This document shows, piece by piece, positions 36,727 through 47,457 of a DNA stretch of 64,000 nucleotides. Numbering within the stretch: the stretch's first letter is position 1; each line of letters begins with the position of its first letter. The stretch lies in NCBI GenBank assembly GCA_030063045.1, contig JAQSEB010000048.1, forward strand, positions 620,001-684,000. Direction: 5' to 3'. Position numbers and translations under genes: made by a program. Under the pieces are notes generated by a model. It saw only the letters and a program-made list of their open reading frames with translations. It made no database searches and had not been told where the DNA came from. Source of the stretch: Pratylenchus scribneri. Lineage: Eukaryota; Nematoda; Chromadorea; Rhabditida; Pratylenchidae.

Positions 36727-36910
36727 GGGACAATTGCCAAAACTGTGGAATTTATGGAAGAATGAGAGAAAAACTAATGCAAATATAAATAACGTCAATA
36801 TAATCCGTAAATTGCTCTCTCAAATTAATGGAAATAGATTTAGGATGGCATAAACTTCTCTAAATAATTTATTCCAACTTAATCCTATTCCTATCGCCAC
36901 AAGTTAAATT
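36727..36910 (+). pseudogene. Truncated copy of orphan receptor exon
   Basis: Matches about 32,376-32,556 (CAAAAC-GTGGAATTTATGG through CCTAT-CTAT-GC-CAAGTTAAAT), but the membrane-helix part is missing and stops interrupt the frame. It marks the left part of the second copy of the tandem duplication. Confidence 0.6.
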
Positions 36911-37267
36911 ATGTTTTTCCCTTGAAGATATTTTCAGATATTTGTAATAACTTTTCTTCATTTTTCATTTTTATGTATTCAAAATTTTATCTTTTTTTAT
37001 TATAGTAAACAGAAATATAAATTTGGCTTTTTGATTATATTATTGCCATTTTTAGTAGAATTTATTGAGTTGAGATAATCATATTTAATGAGTAATTAAA
37101 TTTAATGAGTAGTTAAATAAAAAATAGAATGGATCCAAAATTTTATCAATGACAAAAGTTTAAAATCAAGTATCTTATCAAAATTAAAACAGGTGAAATT
37201 AATAAGATAAAATAAAAATTTTAGACTATTATTGGCATGGCACATTTTTACTACCCTTTGCCTATTA

Positions 37268-37490
37268 TGAATATGTCCCACGCGGGGGGGAGGATACTTC
37301 TTTACTTTGTATCCTCTTTTTTGAAAAGTGCTTGGTCCCCCCTTTGGATACACGCAAGATGATTTTTATCCCATCGTATCCCTAAACCAACCTTGACTGA
37401 CCCCAACCAAAAATATAACAACAAACCTAAGAGGGATCCTTCACTTTCCAAAAAGGGGATACAAAATACAGAAGTACCCCGGGGGTAACC
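37268..37490. mobile_element. Foldback MITE, about 220 bp
   Basis: The left arm GGGGGGGAGGATACTTCTTTA then TTGTATCCTC pairs with the right arm GGGGATACAAAATACAGAAG then TACCCCGGGGG. Gene A's upstream copy of this region lacks it; the two copies resume matching at CCAATTTTCTTGAGA. It was therefore inserted in copy B after the duplication. Confidence 0.6.
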
Positions 37491-37965
37491 AATTTTCTTG
37501 AGAGATTGCTTTTCATAATAGACGGTAGGCAATCTTTTGTCAATCAAATTAAATGCTGTAATCGGCAAAAAAAATGGCACGAACAAAATTCGATAATTCT
37601 CCCCCGACTCTTTTCTTTAGAAATCTTTGTCTTTTGTTGACACATTTTGTATAAATTTGTCCATGGGTCGTCAAATATTGCAGAGAATAAATAAATTTTA
37701 AGCCCAAGCAGATGAATTTTTAACTTTGCTAACCTAATCAGCAGAGAACCCAAAAAATCACAAATGTCAGTCTTTCGTCTTTCCTATCGGCGAACATAAC
37801 AACAGTGGAAGCAGCCGGCAGGTGTTTTTATATCATTTCCTTATCGCGTAAAGCAATGTAACTAGGTATTATTCTTTTCGAAGAAAACGGGAATAGATGT
37901 TTAACTTTGACTAATAAATTGAATTTTTACATACACAATTTTTTGTTCAAATACAAATATTAACA

Positions 37966-40860
37966 ATGAACCCCCTTTTTGAAATCTCCCTCTTCTTCAT
38001 CACTTCAATCACTTTGTTACTTCAACTCTATTTGTTGTTTTGTGTTTTGTTAAAATCACCGAAGAAAATGCATCCATTTCGCTTTGCTCTTTGCTTATTT
38101 TTGGTGAATTTCTATTTTTTTTAATTTTATTAATCAATATAAAATCAATTTATTCCAGTCAATGGATTTTGCATTTACTTTCACAATGGGTTTTGTACTC
38201 GACCCTGATATGCTTGTCCCAAAGGCAAATGGCGCTTTTGTAAATGGATTGGCAAAATTGCTGGGCGAAGATGGAGGCAGAAAAGGCGTAAGCAAATTAA
38301 AAAATGGAATATTAAAAAAAATAAAATTCTAATAAAAATTAAATTTTAATAAAAAATTAAATTAAATAAAAAATAAATTTTAATAAAAATTAAAAAAATT
38401 AAATTTAAATAAAAATAAAAATTAAAATTTTATTAGTTATAAAAATTATTATTTTATTTGAAAATTTTCACAAAAATTCGACATTTTTCCTTTTAGATTG
38501 GCCAAAATTTTTTAAACAAAAATTAAACATCATAAAAATTAATAATTTTCAAAAAATTTTATAATCTTTTCGATTCCATCCATTAAAAAAATTCCCCCCA
38601 AAATCTCTTCAGTTCACAATTGCAATTTTCTTTGGCGCTTGTATGATTGAAACGCAAGTTTACGGTTTGATGTTTCGCTACACTGCGTTCAAGGCCGATG
38701 GCCCCATCTCCACAATCAATTCAATTTATGGAAGACACGGATTGGCCTCCTAATTTTTGGTGCCTCAATTGCCATTTCTTGCGGATTTGCTGCTTTTACT
38801 TCGATGGCTGCTCCCTATGTAAAACAAAATAATTATTTAATTAATATTTTTGTAAAAATTTATTTATTCAAAAATGGTTAAAATGAATTCTCATTTTTAT
38901 TTTTAACTTTGCTAAAAAATATTATTATTAGATTATTTTCATTTTTAATTTATTCCGAATAATCAGCGTTTAATTAGGAATGGTATTTAATTTGACGAAA
39001 AAAAACATTAAAAATATAGAAAAAGTAGTAAAGATGGCCAAAAATTTTAAATGTCAAAATTTCCCTCAAAATGTTTATACGTCTATTGGTAGTTGGTATA
39101 TAATTTGTTATGAAATAATAAAAAAAAATTAAAATAATAAACCGTTTAGACATCCTTTTATTTTTGGTTCACAAATTTTTAAACCTAAAAGCAAATCATT
39201 ATCAATCAAACCATACTGCGACACTTGCGGACCCGACACTTGCGGACGAAACGGTCTGGAGCCGAAAATGGTAAAGCTGGAGTGGCATTGTTTATAGCAT
39301 ATTATTAGGCATAAAATTAGCTACAAAATGACATCAAAAGCATTGGCCAATGTTGAATATTCACCGAATTATGGCCAAAAAACCGTTGATTTAATTAAAA
39401 TTGGGATTTTGTTGGTTTTTTGGCCATAATTCTATGAATATTCAACATTGGCCAAAACTTTTGATGTCATTTTGTAGCTAATTTTATGCCTAATAATAAC
39501 ATATGAACAATGCCACTCCAGCTTTACCACATTCGGCTCCAGACCATTTCGTTCGCAAGTGTCGGCCAACCTATCAAACGATGCATCTCGATGAAATCTA
39601 TCGTTTCAATATAAAGTTAGGGGATCTATGATATAATTATGAATCATTATAATCATTTTGCCATGTGTTTGCCATTTAAAATATTTGCCATTAATTAGTA
39701 TTAGTGTGATTCCCATTAAATGGTTATCTTATTTTTAAAATTGTATTATCCAGAAAATAAAACAAAGAGCATATAAAAATTAAAAATAAATAAAATAAAA
39801 AAATATATTGGAAATATTTTTTCAAAAATAAAAAAACCGATTCCTTTTTAAAGGAATTTGAGGATGTCCTCTCAAAAAGGCACTATAAGGACGAAATGTT
39901 GGCTTTGCTCCAACAGGCCCATCCACCCCTTCTTCTTTTCAACATTGACACGCCAAAGGGCAAAATCCTTCCAGCCTTTGTGTTTGGCGGCTTCACATTG
40001 TCACAATTGATGAGCCTCATTTTCTCACTTCTAATTTATCGAACCCTGAGGGAAAATGCCTCCAGATTTTCTGCCCGAACATATCAATTGCATCGTCAAT
40101 TGACCTTGCTCCTCATTTTTCAGGTGAAAAGATGGAAATAATAAAATTTTCGAATATTATTTATTTGTAAAAAAAATTAAAAATAAAAAAAAGCGAAAAA
40201 ATTATAAAGGTTTATAACTGTTCATGTTTAATTATAGACTCCAAAAAAATATGTTTAATCAATAAAATCTCGCGGAAAATGTTCATTCAATAATGATTTG
40301 TATTAGATTTAATCAATTTTAAATAAGTTTTGTACCAAAAACCGTAAAATGGTTTAAACGGTTTAATATGCTTAGTTTTTTCAAACCATGAAAAAATATT
40401 TACCTATCAATGAGTCTCTTGAATATATTTATCGATTAGATATAAAATTTTGGAAAATAGAGCAATCAATTGAAATGCAATAATCTTTTCTCAATTTTTT
40501 CCCCAATACTTTATCGTAATTTTCAATGTTTTTTCCCAAAATAAATACTAATTAATGCTGATCGAAAAAATATTTAATAATTTTTTCCAGTTTTTTCTTC
40601 CATTCATTTTTGTGATGTTACCTGTCAGTTATGCTCTTTCTGCCATTATTTTCACAAAACAAATTGTTAAGACTGCTGGAGAAATTGGACTTCTTTTATT
40701 GAACATTTACACTCTGTGCAATTCTCTACTTATTTTGCTGTTCATCACACCTTATCGAAATTACACTATGGACTTAATTCGATCAAAATTGTTGAGCCGA
40801 TTTTTCAGGAATCGAGTTTCTTCATTGGAAGGAACGGCGGAAACTCAAGATACGGATTGA
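37966..40860 (+). pseudogene. Seven-helix chemoreceptor, srh-like (gene B), frameshifted
   Basis: This is a tandem duplicate of gene A with the same five exons: 37,966-38,103, 38,159-38,287, 38,613-38,818, 39,854-40,123 and 40,591-40,860. Exon 3 is 206 bases against 207 in gene A because one C is missing in CACTGCGTTCAAGG near 38,686 (gene A: CACTGCCGTTCAAGG). The shift brings a TAA about 25 codons later, before helix 4. All other exons stay open and similar, with splice sites intact, so the loss looks recent, or it is a sequencing error. Intron 3 carries a foldback MITE. Confidence 0.75.
39233..39565. mobile_element. Long-hairpin MITE in srh gene B intron 3
   Basis: Nearly the whole 333 bp folds back on itself. 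The left end CCGACACTTGCGGACGAAAC pairs with the right end GTTCGCAAGTGTCGG, and inner landmarks (GGAGTGGCATTGTT, GACATCAAAAG, TTGGCCAATGTTGAATATTC) recur in complement around a roughly 50-bp loop. An extra 14-bp copy of the left tip (CGACACTTGCGGAC) lies just outside. No coding capacity. Gene A lacks it. Confidence 0.75.
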
Positions 40861-41816
40861 ATTTAAATGATTTTTAAAAGCAAATTTATTTATTTCTCAT
40901 TCACATTTCTGTTGGATTTTGTAGAGAATGATTTAATTTTCATATTTAAATGAATTTAAATTTTCCCCTTTTTTACTAAAAATATATGAGAGTATTTTTT
41001 ACATTTAAATTGGCGCAATCAAGCTTTTTTCCATTTCTTTTTTGGAACAAATTAGGAATATGGTTTTAATTTTTCGATTTACAAAATAAAATATTACAAA
41101 ATTGAAAATTTGATTTTAATTTAAATATTTAAGTTTTTAAAATATAATTTTAATTTTTTCAATTATTTGTACATTTGCAATTAATTAAGATAAATTTTTA
41201 ACAGCTATAAAAAAATAAAAGGAAAATTGTCATTAAAAAATATATTCGATATTTTCTGGATATGCTGCATTTACAAATAAATAACCAAATTCTATCGATT
41301 CCATTTCCTTATAATGGTAATTTTTCTAATTTTTAAGCTAATTATTCGATTTTGAGATCAGCAAAAATGACCGATATGGTAATGTAATTTTTATTTTTTC
41401 ATCAGCAGTCCAAAATAAACCAATATTCAATATAATAAAATAGAAAATTATAATCTTAACTGACATATGTAGAAGACAAAATAAAATGTTAATTGACAAA
41501 CAAAGAAAATAATTATGAAAACAAAATATATTATCATCATATATATATTTTCTTTAAAAAATGTTTGACTAATAAAAAAGATAAGTGAAAAACAAAATAT
41601 ACTATGAATTTTATATGTAAAAAATTATTTGACAAATAAAGAAATAATAATGAAAACAAAATATTCTGCTATTTTTTAAATAAAAATTATTTGACGAATA
41701 TCATTTTATATTTGTCAATGAGAATAAAATTTTATTATAAATAGTATCGCTGAATTTATTCCATTTTATATTCGCATCTTAAAATATTCATTCTAATAAA
41801 AAATTTAATAAGTGAA
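40861..41816. other. Intergenic, very AT-rich
   Basis: I see no gene. Several imperfect repeats of an ATTTGACAAATAAAGAAA-like motif occur between 41,490 and 41,730. Confidence 0.45.
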
Positions 41817-42455
41817 ATGAATTGTCAACTTTTTTCCCTTTTGATTTTGATTCTCCTGATTTTCTTAATCAATGCGGAAGAAGAAACATTAACGGAGTTT
41901 GTTTTTTTATTTTTAACTATTATATACTTTGAAGATGTTTATGTTTTCTAAAATTAAATTTATTTGATATATTATCACCTTCTATTTAAGTTTATATTCT
42001 AATAAGTAGGACTTATAAAAATAAGTTCATAGAATTTTATTAGAAAAATATAATTTTCAAACTTTTAAAGATAAAACTGGGTCAAATCAAAAATATTTTA
42101 AATATAATATAACATACTTAAACTTGAAAACAAATTGATTGTCGAAAATTAATTACCCTATATTCTTTTTTCATCTCCCCACATAACATAGTTATCTTTG
42201 AGTCACACCTATCAATTATAAATCAAAAATCAATGAGCAAAAAAAATTTTCATATTTTATAGCTCTATTAACGACGGAACAAGTGAAGAGCAAGCAACAA
42301 TTACTGGATTAGTACGTCAACGACGTTATGGTTGTACACCTAAGGGAGGGCTTTGCCATTACGCTTACCAATGCTGTTCGAACATTTGCCATTTTTCGTA
42401 TATTTTTGCCAAGAAACATCATGGACATTGTGGCACGGGTGCATGGCCATTTTGA
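41817..42455 (+). CDS. Secreted knottin-like cysteine-rich peptide precursor
   Basis: Two exons, 41,817-41,896 and 42,263-42,455, joined in phase 2 through a 366-bp intron (donor GTTTGT, acceptor TTTATAG), give 90 residues. Residues 1-20 are a signal peptide (very hydrophobic, ends INA). An acidic pro-region follows and ends in RQRR at 45-48, a furin-type site. The predicted mature peptide of about 42 residues has six cysteines spaced C-X6-C-X5-CC-X3-C-X13-C, the classic inhibitor-cystine-knot order, and a WPF C-terminus. The knottin fold is used by venom peptides, antimicrobial peptides and signalling or effector peptides. Which applies here cannot be told from sequence, and toxicity is not implied. 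Confidence 0.7.
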
Positions 42456-42960
42456 AATATGTGAAGAAAATGATGGTGTTAATAGAGATGAAATTTTTAC
42501 TTATATGATCAACACAAAATAATCGATAAATGTTTGATTTTGAATAGTAGCTTACAGTAATATGTTTTCTTGCGATAAACTCTTAATGTTCTTTTTATTT
42601 TACATTTAATTTATATATGGCCATTATGCATTAGATCACTTATTATTAAATGAGTTCTGTTCGTGTGTGTAAACATAATGCCAAAAAATTAAAAAATTTA
42701 AAAATTGGATAAAGTGTCATTTTTAATAAAAATTAAAAATTAAACAAAACTAATAAAAATGTTTGGGAAAATAAAATATTTGGTAAAAAAAAACAAAAAA
42801 TGTTTGGGGAAACAAAAAAATATTTAGATGAATAAAAAAATAACGAGAGAAAATCATAAAATTTTGGGAAAATAAAAATAGAAACTGTTTGAGAAACTAA
42901 AAAATTTGGGGAAAAAAATTGGAAAAACAAAATCTTTGAGAAAAGACAAAAATTAAATGT
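42456..42960. other. 3' flank and degenerate array edge
   Basis: AT-rich sequence that from about 42,750 contains eroded GTTTGGGAAA-ACAAAA units leading into the satellite. Confidence 0.5.
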
Positions 42961-44310
42961 TTGAGAATACAAAAACAAATGTTTGGATCAAAAAAACACA
43001 AATTCTTTGGCAAACAAAAACACAAAATGTTTGGCAAACAAAAACATAAAATGTTTGGCAAACAAAAAACAAAATGTTTGGCAAACATAACATCTTTGGC
43101 AAACAAAAACACAAAACAGAAACACAAAATGTTTTTAAGCAAACGAAAACACAAAATGTTTGCCAAACAAAAACATAAAATGTTTGGGAAACAAAAACAC
43201 AACATGTTTGGCAAACAAAAACACAACATGTTTGGCAAACAAAAACACAACATGTTTGGGAAACAAAAACACAACATGTTTAGGAAACAAAAACACAACA
43301 TGTTTGGCAAACAAAAACACAACATGTTTAGGAAACAAAAACACAACATGTTTGGCAAACAAAAACACAACATGTTTGGGAAACAAAAACACAACATGTT
43401 TGGGAAACAAAAACACAACATGTTTAGGAAACAAAAACACAACATGTTTGGCAAACAAAAACACAACATGTTTGGCAAACAAAAACACAACATGTTTAGG
43501 AAAGTAAAAACACAAAATGTTTGGCAAACAAAAACACAACATGTTTAGGAAAGTAAAAACGCAAAATGTTTGGCAAACAAAAACACAACATGTTTAGGAA
43601 ACAAAAACACAACATGTTTGGCAAACAAAAACACAACATGTTTGGCAAACAAAAACACAACATGTTTAGGAAAGTAAAAACACAAAATGTTTGGCAAACA
43701 AAAACACAACATGTTTAGGAAAGTAAAAACGCAAAATGTTTGGCAAACAAAAACACAACATGTTTAGGAAAGTAAAAACACAACATGTTTAGGAAAGTAA
43801 AAACGCAAAATGTTTGGCAAACAAAAACACAACATGTTTAGGAAAGTAAAAACGCAAAATGTTTGGCAAACAAAAACACAACATGTTTGGCAAACAAAAA
43901 CACAACATGTTTGGGAAACAAAAACACAACATGTTTAGGAAACAAAAACACAACATGTTTGGCAAACAAAAACACAACATGTTTGGCAAACAAAAACACA
44001 ACATGTTTAGGAAAGTAAAAACACAAAATGTTTGGCAAACAAAAACACAACATGTTTAGGAAAGTAAAAACGCAAAATGTTTGGCAAACAAAAACACAAC
44101 ATGTTTAGGAAACAAAAACACAACATGTTTAGGAAACAAAAACACAACATGTTTAGGAAACAAAAACACAACATGTTTGGCAAACAAAAACACAACATGT
44201 TTAGGAAACAAAACACAACATGTTTAGGAAACAAAAACACAACATGTTTGGCAAACAAAAACACAACATGTTTGGCAAACAAAAACACAACATGTTTAGG
44301 ACTTCGATAG
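42961..44310. repeat. 24-bp satellite (TTTGGCAAACAAAAACACAACATG)
   Basis: More than 50 units of 24 bp with variants GGCAAAC, GGGAAAC, AGGAAAC and AGGAAAGTAAAAACGC. The last forms a two- to several-unit higher-order pattern from about 43,500. Because 24 is divisible by 3, all frames stay open on both strands (for example the repeated KQKHNMFG), which explains the long frames here. They have no start context, signal or flanking exon that would support a gene. Confidence 0.95.
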
Positions 44311-44640
44311 CCAAAATTTTGCTTTTTAATTTAATATTAAGATCATTAAAGTTAGTTAAATTCTTGATGAGTTATTTCAAATGATTCCAAATAGGGTAGT
44401 ACTCTTCCCTTAATATTTTTTAGATGAATTTGATTTTTCCTTTGCTGTAACTATTAATATTTATATTTACAATCATTTTTTAGAGCCATTTTCATAGAAT
44501 ATACAATTTTTCATAATACAAGCAAATTAGTATCTTTTATTTTTGATCTCTTAAGCTGCATTCTGCAAACAATGTAAGCCGAAACCGGATTGTGATCGTT
44601 CTTTCCTGGAATATCTATTCTCACATCTTCACCCCTACTA

Positions 44641-45916
44641 CAGGGTGGCCGAAAAATCCGTTCCCACTTTTATTTTTATTTTATTGATTTTCATTCATTC
44701 GTGGGATTATTGAATTATAGTTCATTTTTTAGCCCAAACATTTTCCTATAATGGCTGATAAAAGAAATTCCGCTATTGCATTATTTAATTCGGGAATGGC
44801 GCCTTCAAAGATTGCAACCCAAGTTGGCCTCTCCAAAAGGGGTGTGAGCAAAATCATCAAAAAATTCCGGTAAAAAAAATTTCAAAGAAAAAGTCCAAAT
44901 AAATTGTATAGGGAATTTGGCACAATAGAGGACCTCAAAAGAAGCGGAAGACCCAAGTCAGTGAACACACCCAGAAACCGGAAAATCATCAAAATGCGAG
45001 TCAAGCGAAATTCAAGGATCTCAATGAGAAAAGTGGCCCGTGAAACCGGAATTGGAAGAACATCGGTTCGATGCATTGCAAAATCTGAACTTGGGATAAA
45101 GGCCTACAAGCTCCAAAAAGTTCAATTTCTGAATGATCAAAACAAAAGAATTAGAGTCCAAAGATGTCGACTCCTCCTTCAGCGGCACGCAGGTCCTGAG
45201 ATTCTGTTTTCGGATGAAAAAATCTTCACCATCGAGGTGGCGCATAATCATCAAAATGACAGAATATGGACAACAAAACCTCCTCTTTCTGATAAGATTG
45301 TTTCCCATTCCCAACATCCCCAACAATTAATGGTTTGGGCCGGAATTTGCTCATCGGGTAAGACTCCGCTGGTTTTTGTGGATCCGGGGGTCAAAATCAA
45401 CAAAAACTACTACCTTCAAGAAATTCTCCAGGGGGTTTTAGAACCTTGGGCCAGGACCCATTTCGGGAATAGGGAATGGATTTTTCAGCAAGACTCTGCC
45501 CCCGCCCATAAGGCCCGAGAAGTTCAGGAGTGGTGTCGGGACCATTTGCCTGGGTTCATTTCCACCGAAGAATGGCCTCCCTATTCCCCGGATCTGAACC
45601 CTATGGATTATTCTGTATGGTCCATTTTGGAGGCCAGGGCCTGTGCTAAACCACATAAAAATTTGGAGTCATTACGACAGTCCCTTCTTAGGGAATGGGC
45701 GAAAATTCCGGTCCAAGAGCTGCGTGCCATTTGCGAAAATTTCCCCAAACGTTTACGTCTATGTATCAAAGCCAAGGGTGGCCATTTTGAATCAATTTAA
45801 TTATTGTTATACCCCTTTTTTTTGTCCATCATTTGATTGTATTTTAATCCATTTATCTTTATTTGTAATAAAGTTATGATAAAAAACAAGTGGGAACGGA
45901 CTTTTCGGCCACCCTG
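44641..45916 (+). mobile_element. maT-clade (DD37D) mariner transposon, complete
   Basis: A 1,276-bp element. The 29-bp terminal inverted repeats (44,641-44,669 and 45,888-45,916; start CAGGGTGGCCGAAAA) differ at one base, and a TA target duplication is present (44,639-44,640 and 45,917-45,918). It encodes one uninterrupted spliced transposase in the plus direction. Near-perfect ends and an open frame suggest recent insertion and possible activity. Confidence 0.93.
44751..45800 (+). CDS. maT-family transposase (DD37D)
   Basis: Two exons, 44,751-44,869 and 44,912-45,800, around a 42-bp GT-AG intron (CG|GTAAAA to TATAG|G) give 335 residues, the normal length for Tc1/mariner transposases. The N-terminus carries a helix-turn-helix (IATQVGLSKRGVSKIIKKF) and then the GRPKS hook. 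Catalytic residues are the D of ILFSDEKIF, the D of FQQDSAPAHKA and the D of SPDLNPMDYSVW. The last two are separated by 37 residues, the DD37D signature of the maT clade, not DD34E of Tc1 or DD34D of mariner. No stop or frameshift was seen. The enzyme binds the terminal repeats and moves the element by cut-and-paste at TA sites. Confidence 0.9.
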
Positions 45917-46030
45917 TATTATCACAATTGTTGCGGATTCTGTGGCTACAGTTGGCTCAAAGAATGGTGCAATTCATTGAATGCCGATGACAAAATGATC
46001 TATAGCAAATTGTGCCCATCGGCGGCTTAA

Positions 46031-47457
46031 ATATGGCCAATTCATTTGTTCACTTATAATTATAATATAAATCAAAATTACATGTTACTTTTAGTTAGTC
46101 GAAAGTGATAAAGTCACTCTATGTAGTGAACATCCTGTTCATTTCCCAATTTTTACTTCCTGTTATTTTATCGGTAAATTATTTAGTAAATCAAAAACAA
46201 TTGTAGTTGTCTCTTTTTCCCAGACTGATTGAAATAAGGAATTGCATAAATACTCATTGATATGATGATGAAAGTAAAACAAATAAAAATTGATAGCCTA
46301 TGCGGAGGAAAATATTTGTTAATAATATTTGGACCATTAATTTTTTACATTAAATACAAAATTGATTTAAATTTTGAAGGCGGGATAACCAAAATAAAAG
46401 TATTAGCTTTCATTATTCTCGGTTTTGGTCATGCCCAAGATCAGTCTATTTGGTGGCAATAATATTCGCTTTCTGATAATGAATAACGATAACGGAAAAA
46501 TTAGACTATCTGAGCACTGTAGTCTGCTATGCATACTTGTTAGAATCTTTTCTTCCTAAAGTATTTCGTTGGATCATCGCATTAAATTATTCCCAACACC
46601 AATTCCGCTTCTGCTTCATGCCATTCTCTATTAATTGAAATGCCGCCGGTATTTGAATTATCGATTTCATGATGTTATTCTTCATCCACTTCCATTCTGT
46701 GTTGCTCAATTATTTTTGAATGAAATATGTAAACAAAGTCAAAATTCACTCGCATTAAAAATTTATGTTAATAGCATTTTGAAATGTAAGCAAAAAAGAG
46801 TGAATTGCCGGCTAGTCGCGATAAGAAAATCAAGCATTAAATAAAAAATCGATTTGCGAAACTATTTGTTCTTTCAATATTATAAATAACAAATATTTTC
46901 ACATTCTTAATCATTGCTTTTTTATCTTATTTAATCACTAAAATTTTAATTTTTGAAGAAAATTTCTTTATTAAAATTCAGATGGTTCTACTTTTTAATT
47001 TTCGAATCCTTTCTGGGATACTAATTAGAATATTTCTTTTAACGCTAATCATCATTCTGAAAAATTGATTTAACGATTTAACCAAATTTTGATACGTTTC
47101 ATTTAATACGGAAATTTTCTTTGAGATTTCAGATAATATTATGAAAAAAGATAGCCATTTGCCATATATTTACTAGAGAAAAATATTTGAAGCTTATTTA
47201 GCAAACAATAAATTTATCCTTATAATTGACTTTCCCAAAAGATAGAAAATAAGAAGTCCCTTTATAATTTCTCTAGAAAAATTAGACCTAGCAATTAGCT
47301 TCCTAAATTTCCTTCTTAGTGAAAATCACCTAAAGCCAAATTGTTAATATTATTAGGCAAATAAACAGAACTGTATATTATAATTATGTAATATTCATAC
47401 AAATGCAAAAAGTAGAGCTAAAAAATTTTTTTGCGTATTTAATTAATCATTAAAAAT
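46031..47457. other. Intergenic with one duplicated segment
   Basis: AT-rich. Bases 46,198-46,318 are an eroded duplicate of about 49,680-49,805 (TTGATATGATGATGAAAGT compared with TTGATATGATAATAAAAAT and flanks). Short frames at 46,262 and 46,635 have no domain or signal and are not called. Confidence 0.45.

Larger units (their letters stand above)
44556..46030 (+). pseudogene. Cysteine-rich peptide gene split by a maT transposon
   Basis: After a CTCTTAAG acceptor, an open frame runs from 44,556 to 44,640, is cut by the transposon, and continues from 45,919 to a TAA at 46,030. With the element and one TA copy ignored, the phase is exact and the two halves together show eight cysteines spaced C-X2-C-X5-C-X19-CC-X2-C-X8-C-X14-C. 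The left half begins AFCKQCKPKPDCDR and the right half includes NCCGFCGYSW. Earlier exons with a signal peptide were not resolved. A short hydrophobic start near 44,423 is one candidate, but its phase does not fit. The gene cannot make the full peptide while the insertion is present. Confidence 0.6.

Noticed and set aside
42897..44310. Frames of up to 198 codons on both strands of the 24-bp array
   Set aside because: A period divisible by three keeps every frame open; no signal peptide, exon border or unique sequence supports a protein.
44441..44560. ATG near 44,423 as first exon of the split cysteine peptide
   Set aside because: MNLIFPLL looks like a signal start, but the available splice sites give phase 0 where phase 1 is needed.
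45021..45656. Minus-strand frames over the transposase
   Set aside because: Antisense shadows; the plus strand carries the full DD37D transposase.
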